A DNA stretch of 10,625 nt, taken from positions 1-10,625 of the forward strand of contig JAITQV010000395.1 of assembly GCA_031288765.1 (NCBI GenBank). Reading direction: 5' to 3'. The stretch's first letter is position 1; the number at the start of each line of letters is the position of its first letter. This document shows positions 1 through 6,539 of the stretch, piece after piece. The notes under the pieces were generated by a model. The model was not told where the DNA came from. It did no database searches and saw only the letters and a program-made list of their open reading frames with translations. The translations under genes were made by a program, and so were the position numbers. The stretch is from Planctomycetaceae bacterium. GTDB taxonomy: Bacteria > Planctomycetota > Planctomycetia > Pirellulales > Thermoguttaceae.

Positions 1-60
1 ACAGCAGTTTTAGGCGAATTTGTATCTTTTTTGAACATTCTGAGGGGAAAGATGCGGAAA

Positions 61-459
61 TTGGTATTTACCAATGAGCAATTGGCAATTACCAATTGGT
101 CGTTGGTATTTACCAATTGGTCATTGGTATTTACCAATTAGTCATTGGTATTTACCAATTAGCCGTTGGTATTTACCAATTAGTCATTGGTATTTACCAA
201 TTGATCGTTGGTATTTACCAATTAGTCATTGGTATTTACCAATTGGTTATTGAAATTTGCCAATTTGCCATTGAAATTCTCCAATCGGTCATTGAAATTT
301 ACCAATTGGCAATTGATTTTCTCCAATCGGTCATTGAAATTCTCCAATCGGTCATTGAAATTTGCCAATTGACGATTGGAATTCTCCAATCGGTCACTGG
401 AATTTACCAATTGGTGATTGGTTTTCTCCAATCGGTCACTGGAATTTGCCAATTGGCGA
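61..459. repeat. 19-unit tandem array of a 21-bp repeat
   Basis: Nineteen consecutive 21-bp units run without a break in register. The left units (61-249) are nearly identical, of the form TTGGTATTTACCAATTRGTCR. The right units (250-459) are more diverged and tend to alternate between a CTCCAATCGG type and a GCCAATTGG/ACCAATTGG type. Each left unit contains two dyads, TTGGTA-TT-TACCAA and ACCAATTGGT, so the array is close to self-complementary and could form hairpins or cruciforms. The 21-bp period equals seven codons and also about two helical turns. The plus frame gives a VIGIYQL repeat, and one minus frame gives a hydrophilic coiled-coil-like heptad repeat. Neither is a recognised protein. 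Confidence 0.93.
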
Positions 460-536
460 TTGGATACTATTTCTACTTGAATGAGAGTATCTATTTGGTC
501 GGGCAGGCAACCGTTTGTCCATTTTACGATTAACAA
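222..536 (-). pseudogene. possible decayed coiled-coil heptad-repeat protein over the tandem array
   Basis: The minus strand has an ATG at 536 and stays open for 104 residues. After a unique stretch of about 28 residues, it reads as heptads such as NFNDRLE, KINCQLV and NFNGKLA, which have the hydrophobic/polar spacing of a coiled coil. The first stop is at 222-224. Beyond it the same frame continues as LVNTNDQ heptads almost to the window start, interrupted by further TAA codons where CAA (Gln) stands in neighbouring units. The first residues (TNGCLPD) overlap a short copy of the AACGGTTGCCT motif of the adjacent element at 542-691. No good ribosome binding site is seen. It could be a small coiled-coil gene, a broken larger one, or a fortuitous frame in a 21-bp repeat; I favour one of the latter two. 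Confidence 0.25.
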
Positions 537-541
537 TTCAT

Positions 542-691
542 AAGGTAGGCAACCGTTCGCCGAACGGTTGCGTCGGCGATAGCCGACAACGAATTTATGT
601 CATATTGGATATCGGGATTGGCGGTTTTTGTGCGGAAACAAAAATGTGCCGGCTAACGCCGGCGCAATCGCTCGGCGAGCGAGCCTACCTT
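542..691. mobile_element. 150-bp palindromic MITE/REP-like element
   Basis: The segment is bounded by perfect 9-bp terminal inverted repeats, AAGGTAGGC (542-550) and GCCTACCTT (683-691). Inside lie a perfect 23-bp dyad with 11-bp arms (549-571), GTCGGC-GATA-GCCGAC (572-587), two copies of GCCGGC spaced by TAAC (648-663), and CGCTCG-G-CGAGCG (669-681). It is visibly more GC-rich than its surroundings. A diverged second copy of the left half occurs on the other strand near 8674-8722. A 70-codon frame (515-727) crosses it but looks fortuitous. There is no transposase and no clear target-site duplication, so a non-autonomous or REP-type element is inferred. Confidence 0.6.
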
Positions 692-752
692 GTGATTGCC
701 AAATTTTTAGGTTATTTTTATTTTTGATTAGAAATCTTTAAGAAAAAATTCC

Positions 753-785
753 GCTGTATAGACGCTGTATAGATGCTGTATACAT
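753..785. repeat. three tandem 11-bp repeats
   Basis: GCTGTATAGAC, GCTGTATAGAT and GCTGTATACAT follow one another directly. The period is 11 bp, about one helical turn. They lie in non-coding sequence beyond the 3' end of the minus-strand gene at 961-1833. No function can be assigned. Confidence 0.8.
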
Positions 786-800
786 ATGGACACAAAAAGA

Positions 801-900
801 TACTTTGAACGGTAAGAAATTAACTCTTTTTTAATAGAAACATCTAAAAAAATTAGTTTTGCTGTTAAAAATAAAGGGTAATTTCCTGCCGTTCAAAGTA
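801..900. repeat. 100-bp inverted-repeat element downstream of the LsrF-like gene
   Basis: Arms of 22 bp (801-822 and 879-900) match in reverse complement at 20 of 22 positions. Both contain the core TACTTTGAACGG. The 56-bp interior is AT-rich, with T6 and A7 runs. It sits about 60 bp past the stop codon of the minus-strand gene, so the RNA hairpin could act as a terminator or 3'-end stabiliser. The long, nearly perfect arms also fit a small MITE-like element. No flanking duplication is evident. Confidence 0.6.
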
Positions 901-960
901 GAGTTTGGTGTTGCCCAATGGAGGGCGGTTTTTTCTGAAATTTCGGATTAACTCTTCAAA

Positions 961-1833
961 TTAGTTCTCCGCCAGCCATTTTTTAAATGCTTCCTCAGGT
1001 TTGGCACCGTAATGGACAACTTCCCGAACCGCTTTAATCATGGCAACAGGGTTTTTCGCCTGAAAAATGTTCCGCCCCATATCCACACCCGCAGCACCCT
1101 CATTGACGGCACGGTATGCCATCTCCAACGCCTCTTTTTCCGGCAACTTTTTGCCGCCCGCAATAACAATCGGCACCGGTACGGAATTGGTAACTTGTTC
1201 AAAATCCTTTTCACAATAATAAGTTTTAACCACATGGGCGCCGTTTTCCGCACAAACCCGACTCGCCATCGCCAAATAACGGGCATCGCGTACCAATTCC
1301 TTCCCCACTGCCGTAACTCCCATCGTCGGAATCCCGAATTTCGTACCCGCATCAACCGTCTTGGTCAAGTTACGGATAGTCAGTCCTTCGTGCTTTGGGT
1401 CGCCCACCGCAACCATGACCGCCAATAACGAAGCATTCAACCGAACCGCTTCGTCAATGTCCATAATACATTCGTCGTTGAGATCGGTCAAAATTGTTGA
1501 ACCGGCTGAATAACGAAGCGAAACCGCTTTGTTGAATGTCGGCGGAACAACACTCCGCAATATCCCGCGCGTACACATAATACAATCGGCATACTCAATT
1601 AACGGCACAATGGTCAAATCAATCCGCTCCAAACCTGAAGTCGGTCCCATAATGTAACCGTGATCAAATGCCAACATAACCGTTTTACCGGATTGTTGAT
1701 TAAAAATTCCCGAAAGCCGGTCTTTCATACCCCAATCAAGGTGTGATAAACCTTTGAGAAAATAACCTTCCGTTTTCTGCGGCGTTTCAATACCAAAATT
1801 TTTACCCGACTGAACACTGTCATTGTCTGCCAT
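961..1833 (-). CDS. lsrF: LsrF-like class I aldolase / 3-hydroxy-5-phosphonooxypentane-2,4-dione thiolase
   Basis: The 290-residue product is co-linear with E. coli LsrF as I recall it, in both sequence and length (about 291). LsrF transfers an acetyl group from the phosphorylated AI-2 breakdown product to CoA, giving dihydroxyacetone phosphate and acetyl-CoA. Shared blocks are LKGLSHLDWGMKDRLSGIFN (27-46), SGKTVMLAFDHGY (48-60), GPTSGLERID (63-72), CTRGILRSVVPP (87-98), HVVKTYYCEKDFEQ (200-213), PVPIVIAGGKKLP (219-231) and GVDMGRNIFQ (249-258). Lys203 in KTYY corresponds to the reported Schiff-base lysine of LsrF. The start is set by ATG at 1833 with AGGAG about 10 bases upstream. No lsr transporter, kinase (lsrK), repressor or lsrG lies nearby. 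The family is secure. The AI-2 role is not, because other DhnA-type aldolases use different phosphorylated substrates. Confidence 0.88.
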   Translation of the reverse strand: MADNDSVQSGKNFGIETPQKTEGYFLKGLSHLDWGMKDRLSGIFNQQSGKTVMLAFDHGYIMGPTSGLERIDLTIVPLIEYADCIMCTRGILRSVVPPTFNKAVSLRYSAGSTILTDLNDECIMDIDEAVRLNASLLAVMVAVGDPKHEGLTIRNLTKTVDAGTKFGIPTMGVTAVGKELVRDARYLAMASRVCAENGAHVVKTYYCEKDFEQVTNSVPVPIVIAGGKKLPEKEALEMAYRAVNEGAAGVDMGRNIFQAKNPVAMIKAVREVVHYGAKPEEAFKKWLAEN

Positions 1834-2065
1834 AATATTGGACTCCTCATTTATAAATTAAAATTCTTCGGTTGCATCAACTCCAAAAACAATGCAATAC
1901 GCCCAATAATATAACACGGTTTACTAATAATGATAGTGGATAGACTCAAATTTGCCGTCAACCTCCCTATCCTTTGTGTGTTTTTGGCGTATAATTGGTT
2001 CTCACTATTGGTTGAAAAGACGGCAAACAACCCGTGCTGTTTGTAAAGCTTCATAACAACCGGTA

Positions 2066-2117
2066 AATTTTGTTGCCTGACAACTTTCCCAACAAAATTG
2101 TTGACAGCAATTTTGTT
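2066..2117 (+). promoter_or_regulatory. alternative-hairpin leader or operator region of the bacterioferritin gene
   Basis: Three related segments occur in a row: AATTTTGTTG (2066-2075), CAACAAAATTG (2090-2100) and CAATTTTGTT (2108-2117). The middle segment can pair perfectly with either neighbour over 10 bp, with loops of 14 or 7 bases, so the two hairpins exclude each other. The second is followed by TTTAATT. They lie 32-83 bases upstream of the ATG at 2149. This could be an attenuator-like leader or a DNA dyad bound by a metal- or redox-responsive repressor. A smaller hairpin (CAAACA 2024-2029 with TGTTTG 2038-2043) lies just upstream. Confidence 0.4.
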
Positions 2118-2148
2118 TTAATTAACCCTGTATTTTGGAGACCAACCC

Positions 2149-2640
2149 ATGTCAGCAGAACGTAATGCACAAATCAAAAAAGTGATCGAAGTTTTGAACA
2201 AAGCCCGATCAATGGAACTCGGCGCGATTCTTCAGTATTTGAACCAACATTATGGTTTGGATGATGACGATTACGGCAAACTCGCTTCCGAAGTGAAAAA
2301 AATCGCTATCGACGAAATGAAACACGCGGAAGCCTTCGCCGAAAGAATTAAAGATATTGACGGTTCGCAGGAACCCACGACCGAAATCGGCGCTAAAATT
2401 ATTCGCGGTCAGGAAGTCGAGGAAATTTTCGCATTCAATGCCGATTCCGAAACGGAAACAATGATTGCGTACAACAATTTTATGAAAATCTGCCGCGAAA
2501 ATAACGACAGCGTCAGTGCAACCCTCTTCGAAAAAATTATCGCCGAAGAACAAAAACATTTCAATTACTTTGACGACACGGCAACACACATTAAGAAACT
2601 CGGCAATAGTTTCCTTGCCCGTCAAACCAGCGGTAATTGA
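2149..2640 (+). CDS. bfr: bacterioferritin (ferritin-like di-iron, haem-binding type)
   Basis: The 163-residue protein matches the usual bacterioferritin length of about 158. Aligned by eye to E. coli Bfr, the ferroxidase ligands are all present: Glu23 (MELGAILQY), Glu56 and His59 (IDEMKHAEAFAERI), Glu101, Glu134 and His137 (AEEQKHFNYFD). Met57, between Glu56 and His59, corresponds to Met52, the haem ligand at the Bfr subunit interface. The family would form a cytosolic 24-subunit shell that oxidises Fe(II) and stores iron, protecting against peroxide chemistry. GGAG at 2137-2140 lies 8 bases before the ATG. It appears to be a single-gene unit, with a hairpin after the stop. The residue-level alignment is from memory, and a non-haem ferritin-like relative cannot be fully excluded. 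Confidence 0.85.
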   Translation: MSAERNAQIKKVIEVLNKARSMELGAILQYLNQHYGLDDDDYGKLASEVKKIAIDEMKHAEAFAERIKDIDGSQEPTTEIGAKIIRGQEVEEIFAFNADSETETMIAYNNFMKICRENNDSVSATLFEKIIAEEQKHFNYFDDTATHIKKLGNSFLARQTSGN

Positions 2641-2674
2641 ATCGGCGAATAGTTAAATAGCGGAGAGTTAATAG

Positions 2675-2719
2675 TTCGCAAGCGGTTTATTCTGTTACGG
2701 CGGTATTTCCGCTTGCGAA
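2675..2719 (+). terminator. hairpin after the bacterioferritin gene
   Basis: TTCGCAAGCGG (2675-2685) and CCGCTTGCGAA (2709-2719) form a perfect 11-bp stem with a 23-base loop, starting 35 bases after the stop codon at 2640. Only a short mixed tract (ATTGTTATC) follows rather than a pure T run. It fits an imperfect terminator or a small dispersed palindrome. Confidence 0.45.
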
Positions 2720-2749
2720 ATTGTTATCTATTACTATATTCGGTATGCA

Positions 2750-2905
2750 ATGAAAACAATTTATCTGACACTGACGTTATTAGCTTGCTTTATTGCTCCG
2801 CCGGTTTTATCGGAAGGCGAACCGTTCAAAAGCAGAATTAGCACGGTGTTTGAAAAAATCATGCAATCTATCCGGTACCGTTTACCTGCCGGCAAATCAA
2901 TTTAA
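2750..2905 (+). CDS. possible small exported peptide of 51 residues, unrecognised
   Basis: ATG at 2750 opens a 51-codon frame ending at TAA 2903-2905. The product begins MKTIYLTLTLLACFIAPPVL, a short basic start and hydrophobic core typical of a signal peptide. A cleavage site after VLS (about residue 21) is possible, and LLAC could serve as a weak lipobox. The remainder, about 30 residues with several Arg and Lys, contains an amphipathic-looking stretch (FKSRISTVFEKIMQSIRYRL). The stop lies 15 bases before the ATPase start at 2921, and the ATPase ribosome binding site starts immediately after it, so co-transcription is plausible. Against it, there is no good Shine-Dalgarno before 2750 and no recognised family. 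An overlapping frame at 2793-2978 runs into the ATPase start and looks spurious. Confidence 0.4.
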   Translation: MKTIYLTLTLLACFIAPPVLSEGEPFKSRISTVFEKIMQSIRYRLPAGKSI

Positions 2906-2920
2906 TAAGGAAATGATTTT

Positions 2921-4333
2921 ATGTCATCCGGCTCGCATGGTATTACCCAATTATCCGTATCCGGTTTTAAGTCGATAGCGAAGCCGATTACTCTTGATAT
3001 AAAGCCGTTGACTTTGCTTGCAGGAGCGAATAGTTCAGGCAAGTCAAGTTTTATGCAGCCGTTGTTGTTGTTAAAACAAACGGTTGAATCCAGCTCGAAT
3101 CCGGGTGCCTTGTTGCTCGATGGACCGAATGTCCGGTTTACATCTTTTGAACAGTTACAAACAAAATTAAATACCGACCAAAAAGATTTCTGTATTTCCG
3201 TTAAATTTATTTCGCCGGACGGGAAACCGCAAAGTGTTACGCTAAAATTTGCCAAGAATAAAAAACGAAACAGGATAGAAGTTGCCTGTCGTTGTCCCCA
3301 TCCATTTCAGTATTGGATTTCGTCCGATATGGGAAAAGATGAATCGTTTTTCTTTGCCGCCCTACAATTGCCTGAATTTAGACATTTGCCTGAAATTCAA
3401 GAATGGATATCGAAATCAAAAAAGAAACGAAAATATGCTCCTACCGCTGAAAAATTACAATTTTTTAGAAATCTAGCAAACCAAAAGATACCCAACTTTC
3501 AACAACATGAAAAAACGTGGCGAATAGAAGAAGAACGTTGTCTTGTCCGTATTGTAAATATACCTAACAATCAACATTTTGTATCTGTTCCTATTGAGGC
3601 GGAAATCTTTTTCCCTGTACTGGAACAGGTTATCCATATTCCCGGTTTACGCGGTAATCCCGAACGTAACTATAAAGCGGCAAGAGTTGGACAACGGTTT
3701 ATCGGAACTTTTGAACCTTATACGGCGAGTATTATAGCAGATTGGGTTGAATCTAATTCGGAGAAATTGAAACAGATTAGCAGACAGGCAAAGAGTCTTG
3801 GTTTGACTTCCGGTATTACGGCAAAGCGGTTGAATGATACACAGATTGAGGTGAAGGTTGGGCGTTTACCTGAAAACGGACATAATAAAATGGATACTGT
3901 CAGTATTGCTGATATTGGTTTTGGTGTATCGCAAACGTTACCGGTATTGACGGCGTTATTAGCGGCGGAGCCGGGACAGTTGGTTTATATTGAACAACCG
4001 GAAATTCACTTACATCCAAAGGCGCAGAAATTATTGGCAAACGTATTAGTTGAAGCGGCGAACCGCGGAGTCCGTGTTGTTGCTGAAACGCATAGCTCAT
4101 TATTGCTACGCGGTGTGCAAACGTTAATAGCAAAAGGTCGGATAAAACATGAAGCTGTTGCGTTGCATTGGTTTGAACGCGATAAAACGGGAAAGACGAA
4201 AGTTGTTACTGCCGAAATAGACGAAAACGCAGCCTTTGGTGAATTTCCGCTGGACTTCGCCGATGTGGAAATGGAAGCCGCAATGGAATACATTAATACA
4301 GTTACTAAAAAATCATTGGAATCATTAGAATAA
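2921..4333 (+). CDS. ABC/OLD-like AAA ATPase (DUF3696-like), probable conflict-system ATPase
   Basis: The 470-residue protein starts with ITQLSVSGFKSIAKPITLDI, the usual first strand of SMC/RecF/OLD-like ATPases. It has a Walker A GANSSGKS (35-42), a central LRGNPERNY segment (243-251), a degenerate signature region SIADIGFGVSQTLPVLTALL (328-347) and a Walker B QLVYIEQPEIHLHP (353-366) with the Glu-Gln-Pro-Glu pattern. VVAETHSSLLL (387-397) carries the switch His391. There is no long coiled coil and no C-terminal TOPRIM domain as in full OLD nucleases. The tail ending EFPLDFADVEMEAAMEYI resembles DUF3696. AAGGA sits 9 bases before the ATG. The stop is 7 bases before a PIN-like nuclease gene, so the ATPase probably senses or gates and its partner cuts. 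Function is inferred from architecture only. Confidence 0.82.
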   Translation: MSSGSHGITQLSVSGFKSIAKPITLDIKPLTLLAGANSSGKSSFMQPLLLLKQTVESSSNPGALLLDGPNVRFTSFEQLQTKLNTDQKDFCISVKFISPDGKPQSVTLKFAKNKKRNRIEVACRCPHPFQYWISSDMGKDESFFFAALQLPEFRHLPEIQEWISKSKKKRKYAPTAEKLQFFRNLANQKIPNFQQHEKTWRIEEERCLVRIVNIPNNQHFVSVPIEAEIFFPVLEQVIHIPGLRGNPERNYKAARVGQRFIGTFEPYTASIIADWVESNSEKLKQISRQAKSLGLTSGITAKRLNDTQIEVKVGRLPENGHNKMDTVSIADIGFGVSQTLPVLTALLAAEPGQLVYIEQPEIHLHPKAQKLLANVLVEAANRGVRVVAETHSSLLLRGVQTLIAKGRIKHEAVALHWFERDKTGKTKVVTAEIDENAAFGEFPLDFADVEMEAAMEYINTVTKKSLESLE

Positions 4334-4340
4334 AAAAATA

Positions 4341-4949
4341 ATGCGACAAAAAAAGAACCGTCAAAATAAAATCGGTATTGTTGTAGATACAGATATTGTC
4401 CGTGCAGCAAGCGATGATATGAGCAATAACGATAACAAAATTACGGCAAAACAATGCTCTCTATTTTTATTAACAATGCAGGAACAAAAATTGGAACTGG
4501 TTTTTTCACAACAAATTTATGAAGAATGGAAGAAGAAACGAGAAAATGAAAAACAGTATATGTCCTGTTTTTCGGCTAATTGGTTAGCATCTATGTACGC
4601 AAGAAAATTGGTTAGAAATGTAACTCCACAGCAATCCGGTTTGAAAGACAAGGTATTACAAGAGTTTAAACTTGAAGAAGAGAAATCTGATGTATCAAAA
4701 GATTTTCATCTCATAGAAGCCGCGTTAGCCGCCGATAAAACAATTGCATCTTACAACGATAAAGAACGCGATAAGTTTAAGCAAGTATCTATTGAACAAA
4801 TAAAAAATATTGTTTGGCGGAATCCAAAAGACGAAGATGTTATTGAATGGCTTAAGGAGGGTGCACCGCCCAAAGATGAATATAAACTCGGCTTTATCTT
4901 AAAAACCGAAAGAAATATGAAACTTTACTTTCAAAAAACCGATCAATAA
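4341..4949 (+). CDS. PIN-like nuclease domain protein, partner of the upstream ATPase
   Basis: The 202-residue product has the acidic-residue layout of a PIN-fold Mg-dependent ribonuclease. IGIVVDTDIVRAAS (11-24) ends the first strand with Asp16 and Asp18. QQIYEEWKKK (57-66) offers Glu61/Glu62. DFHLIEAALAADKTIASYND (121-140) supplies Asp121 and Asp140, the usual D..(L/I)..AA......(S/T)xD pattern of PIN domains. A basic N-terminus (MRQKKNRQNK) and a Lys/Glu-rich middle are also seen. The start is 7 bases after the ATPase stop. No strong ribosome binding site is present, which suggests translational coupling. It does not resemble the VapC toxins of VapBC pairs in length or context, and no antitoxin is adjacent. 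I infer that it is the effector of a two-gene ATPase-nuclease system. RNA or DNA specificity is unknown. Confidence 0.7.
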   Translation: MRQKKNRQNKIGIVVDTDIVRAASDDMSNNDNKITAKQCSLFLLTMQEQKLELVFSQQIYEEWKKKRENEKQYMSCFSANWLASMYARKLVRNVTPQQSGLKDKVLQEFKLEEEKSDVSKDFHLIEAALAADKTIASYNDKERDKFKQVSIEQIKNIVWRNPKDEDVIEWLKEGAPPKDEYKLGFILKTERNMKLYFQKTDQ

Positions 4950-4987
4950 ATGAGGTTACGGATTAAAAATTAAAAGCCAGCGAATTG

Positions 4988-6418
4988 TTAAACTAGAAAT
5001 CGATTACGAATTTTTCTCCAGAGACCGAGTAAAACACCGAACATAACAAGACAAAAGAGCATTACCGCACCAATAATAAATCCGCCAAGTTCAAAGATGG
5101 ATTCCATTGAGGTCCAGACAGGTTTCCACGCAACAACAAGCCCTGCTGTTGCCAGGCAAAGAAATGGTCCGTAAGGAAATTCTCGGTTTCGTCCGGCTAT
5201 CATGTTTAGGAAACCAAGAATCAGTCCCGCAAACGGAGCAAGGAAAAAAATTAAAATACAAGATTGCCAGCCGAGAAACATTCCAATCATTCCCATTAAA
5301 GTAACATCGCCGAATCCCATCGCCTCACACCCCAACACCGCACTGCCAATCAACCGGATACTCCAAATTAAAATCATTCCGCTTGCCATACCGGTTAACG
5401 CCGTAAGCAATCCTCTTGTTGCTGCCGGAGAAGTTGAAACAATAACAGCAAAACAAACCGAACCGGCAACCGCTGTTACAACCAACCATTTTGTTCTGGG
5501 AGAACGGTACAGCCAACGGCAAAATATTGCGGCCGCTTTACGAAACGGAAGTTTTCCGTACCAGATACGGGGGAGCATTGCAAAACACCAAAACCACCAG
5601 AGCAAACTTAATAAGAGAATGGTTTTAATTTTTCCGATTTGAGTTACGGGTTCGTGTTGGGCAGTAATGACCGGATTGGGACTGTAAATATTCAGCGGAA
5701 CCGCTTTTGGGGCAACACTTCGGCGAATATCGTAAGACTCCATCGGATTTTTTCCTGCTTCGCGCGGAGAAGTCAAAACAATTTCATTGTGTATTTCTGT
5801 TGCAGGGAGAAAAGTTTGAGGAAGCCACACGGCAAAAACAATCCCCAAAATTGTACCGGGAATTGTCAAGACATCGGGAATTATCATGTCGTCAATATCA
5901 ATAAGCGACGCCGCCAGAAGGAGTGTAAAAAAAATAAGATGAACACAAAAACGTAAAAAGACCGTTTCCCATGTTTCACGTACGGTAATTCCTTCCGGCA
6001 AAAGCATTTGCTGTTGAACTTCCCACACAAACAGCCACGTACTGCCGAGTGCCGCGAACAGTTCGATAAAAAACGGACGCAGCCAAAACCAATGTGATTC
6101 CAAACCGGGTAAACGTTCGGTTTCGGGAAGTAATTTGAGGCGTGTTCCGATCCGGCTTAGGGAAATCCAGCCAATAATAGGAACAAAATCCAGCCAAATT
6201 TTGGCGAAAGGTTCGGGATTTTTTATTTGTTTCTTTTTTTTTCTTCGTTCTGCCGGAAGTGAAACAGAGTTGAGTCGATCTGTAAATTCCAAAGGCAAAA
6301 CACGCCAAGGTGAACGAAAACGCGGTGTCCAGCAAAAACAATCAACAAAATAATTTGTCAGATTTCCTAAAAACGCACCGGCAATAAAAAAAAGAATAAG
6401 AGCAATTGCGTGTTCCAT
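4988..6418 (-). CDS. A24-family prepilin peptidase, long planctomycete-type form
   Basis: From ATG at 6418 the protein has 476 residues; a TTG at 6448 would add ten. I prefer the ATG because it puts the first membrane helix (AIALILFFIAGAFLGNLTNYF) at the N-terminus, as in PilD/GspO enzymes. Catalytic Asp motifs are SLIDIDDMIIPD (about 171-182) and AMGFGDVTLMGMIGMFLGWQ (about 366-385, the GxGD motif), followed by FPYGPFL. The enzyme would cleave type IV pilin-like leaders at the inner membrane. Two things are unusual. About 185 residues separate the Asp motifs, far more than the 50-60 typical of the family, including a soluble loop and extra helices. The paired CxxC zinc motifs of the N-terminal methyltransferase-associated domain are missing, although LDFVPIIGWISL matches that domain. 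The gene is divergent from the pilin-like gene at 7215. Confidence 0.85.
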   Translation of the reverse strand: MEHAIALILFFIAGAFLGNLTNYFVDCFCWTPRFRSPWRVLPLEFTDRLNSVSLPAERRKKKKQIKNPEPFAKIWLDFVPIIGWISLSRIGTRLKLLPETERLPGLESHWFWLRPFFIELFAALGSTWLFVWEVQQQMLLPEGITVRETWETVFLRFCVHLIFFTLLLAASLIDIDDMIIPDVLTIPGTILGIVFAVWLPQTFLPATEIHNEIVLTSPREAGKNPMESYDIRRSVAPKAVPLNIYSPNPVITAQHEPVTQIGKIKTILLLSLLWWFWCFAMLPRIWYGKLPFRKAAAIFCRWLYRSPRTKWLVVTAVAGSVCFAVIVSTSPAATRGLLTALTGMASGMILIWSIRLIGSAVLGCEAMGFGDVTLMGMIGMFLGWQSCILIFFLAPFAGLILGFLNMIAGRNREFPYGPFLCLATAGLVVAWKPVWTSMESIFELGGFIIGAVMLFCLVMFGVLLGLWRKIRNRFLV

Positions 6419-6539
6419 AAATGTAATATTGGACTGAATAATGAACAATTTAATTTTATAACAGTCAACAAATTTGTTTTTACGTTCATAATGTTACAAT
6501 CGAATTGTTTCCAAACGGTATTAACACGAAGTTGATAAT

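Noticed and set aside
52..141. Short frame from ATG at 52 behind AGGGG, reading into the array (29 residues)
   Set aside because: It stops at the first TTAG-type unit and has no features beyond repeat translation. The ribosome binding site resemblance is probably chance.
61..459. CRISPR array
   Set aside because: The units are contiguous 21-bp repeats without unique spacers, and no cas genes are present.
96..533. 145-codon plus-strand frame over the 21-bp array (VIGIYQL repeats)
   Set aside because: It starts at TTG without a ribosome binding site and simply reads through the tandem repeat. The hydrophobic heptads match no known protein.
515..727. 70-codon frame across the palindromic element
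   Set aside because: It is a translation of the dispersed repeat; the similar peptide at the second copy reflects DNA repeat homology rather than a gene.
1923..1941. Fur-box-like sequence AATAATGATAGTGG near the bacterioferritin gene
   Set aside because: Only one half resembles the GATAAT pattern; the other half does not fit.
1990..1995. TATAAT as a promoter -10 for the bacterioferritin gene
   Set aside because: No acceptable -35 at 15-19 bp and no extended -10, so I could not support it as a promoter.
1851..2054. 67-codon minus-strand frame upstream of the lsrF-like gene
   Set aside because: No domain, and it lies in the shared leader region of two divergent genes.
2101..2106. TTGACA as a -35 element directly before the bacterioferritin gene
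   Set aside because: No matching -10 at 16-18 bp; the hexamer is the loop of the hairpin at 2091-2117.
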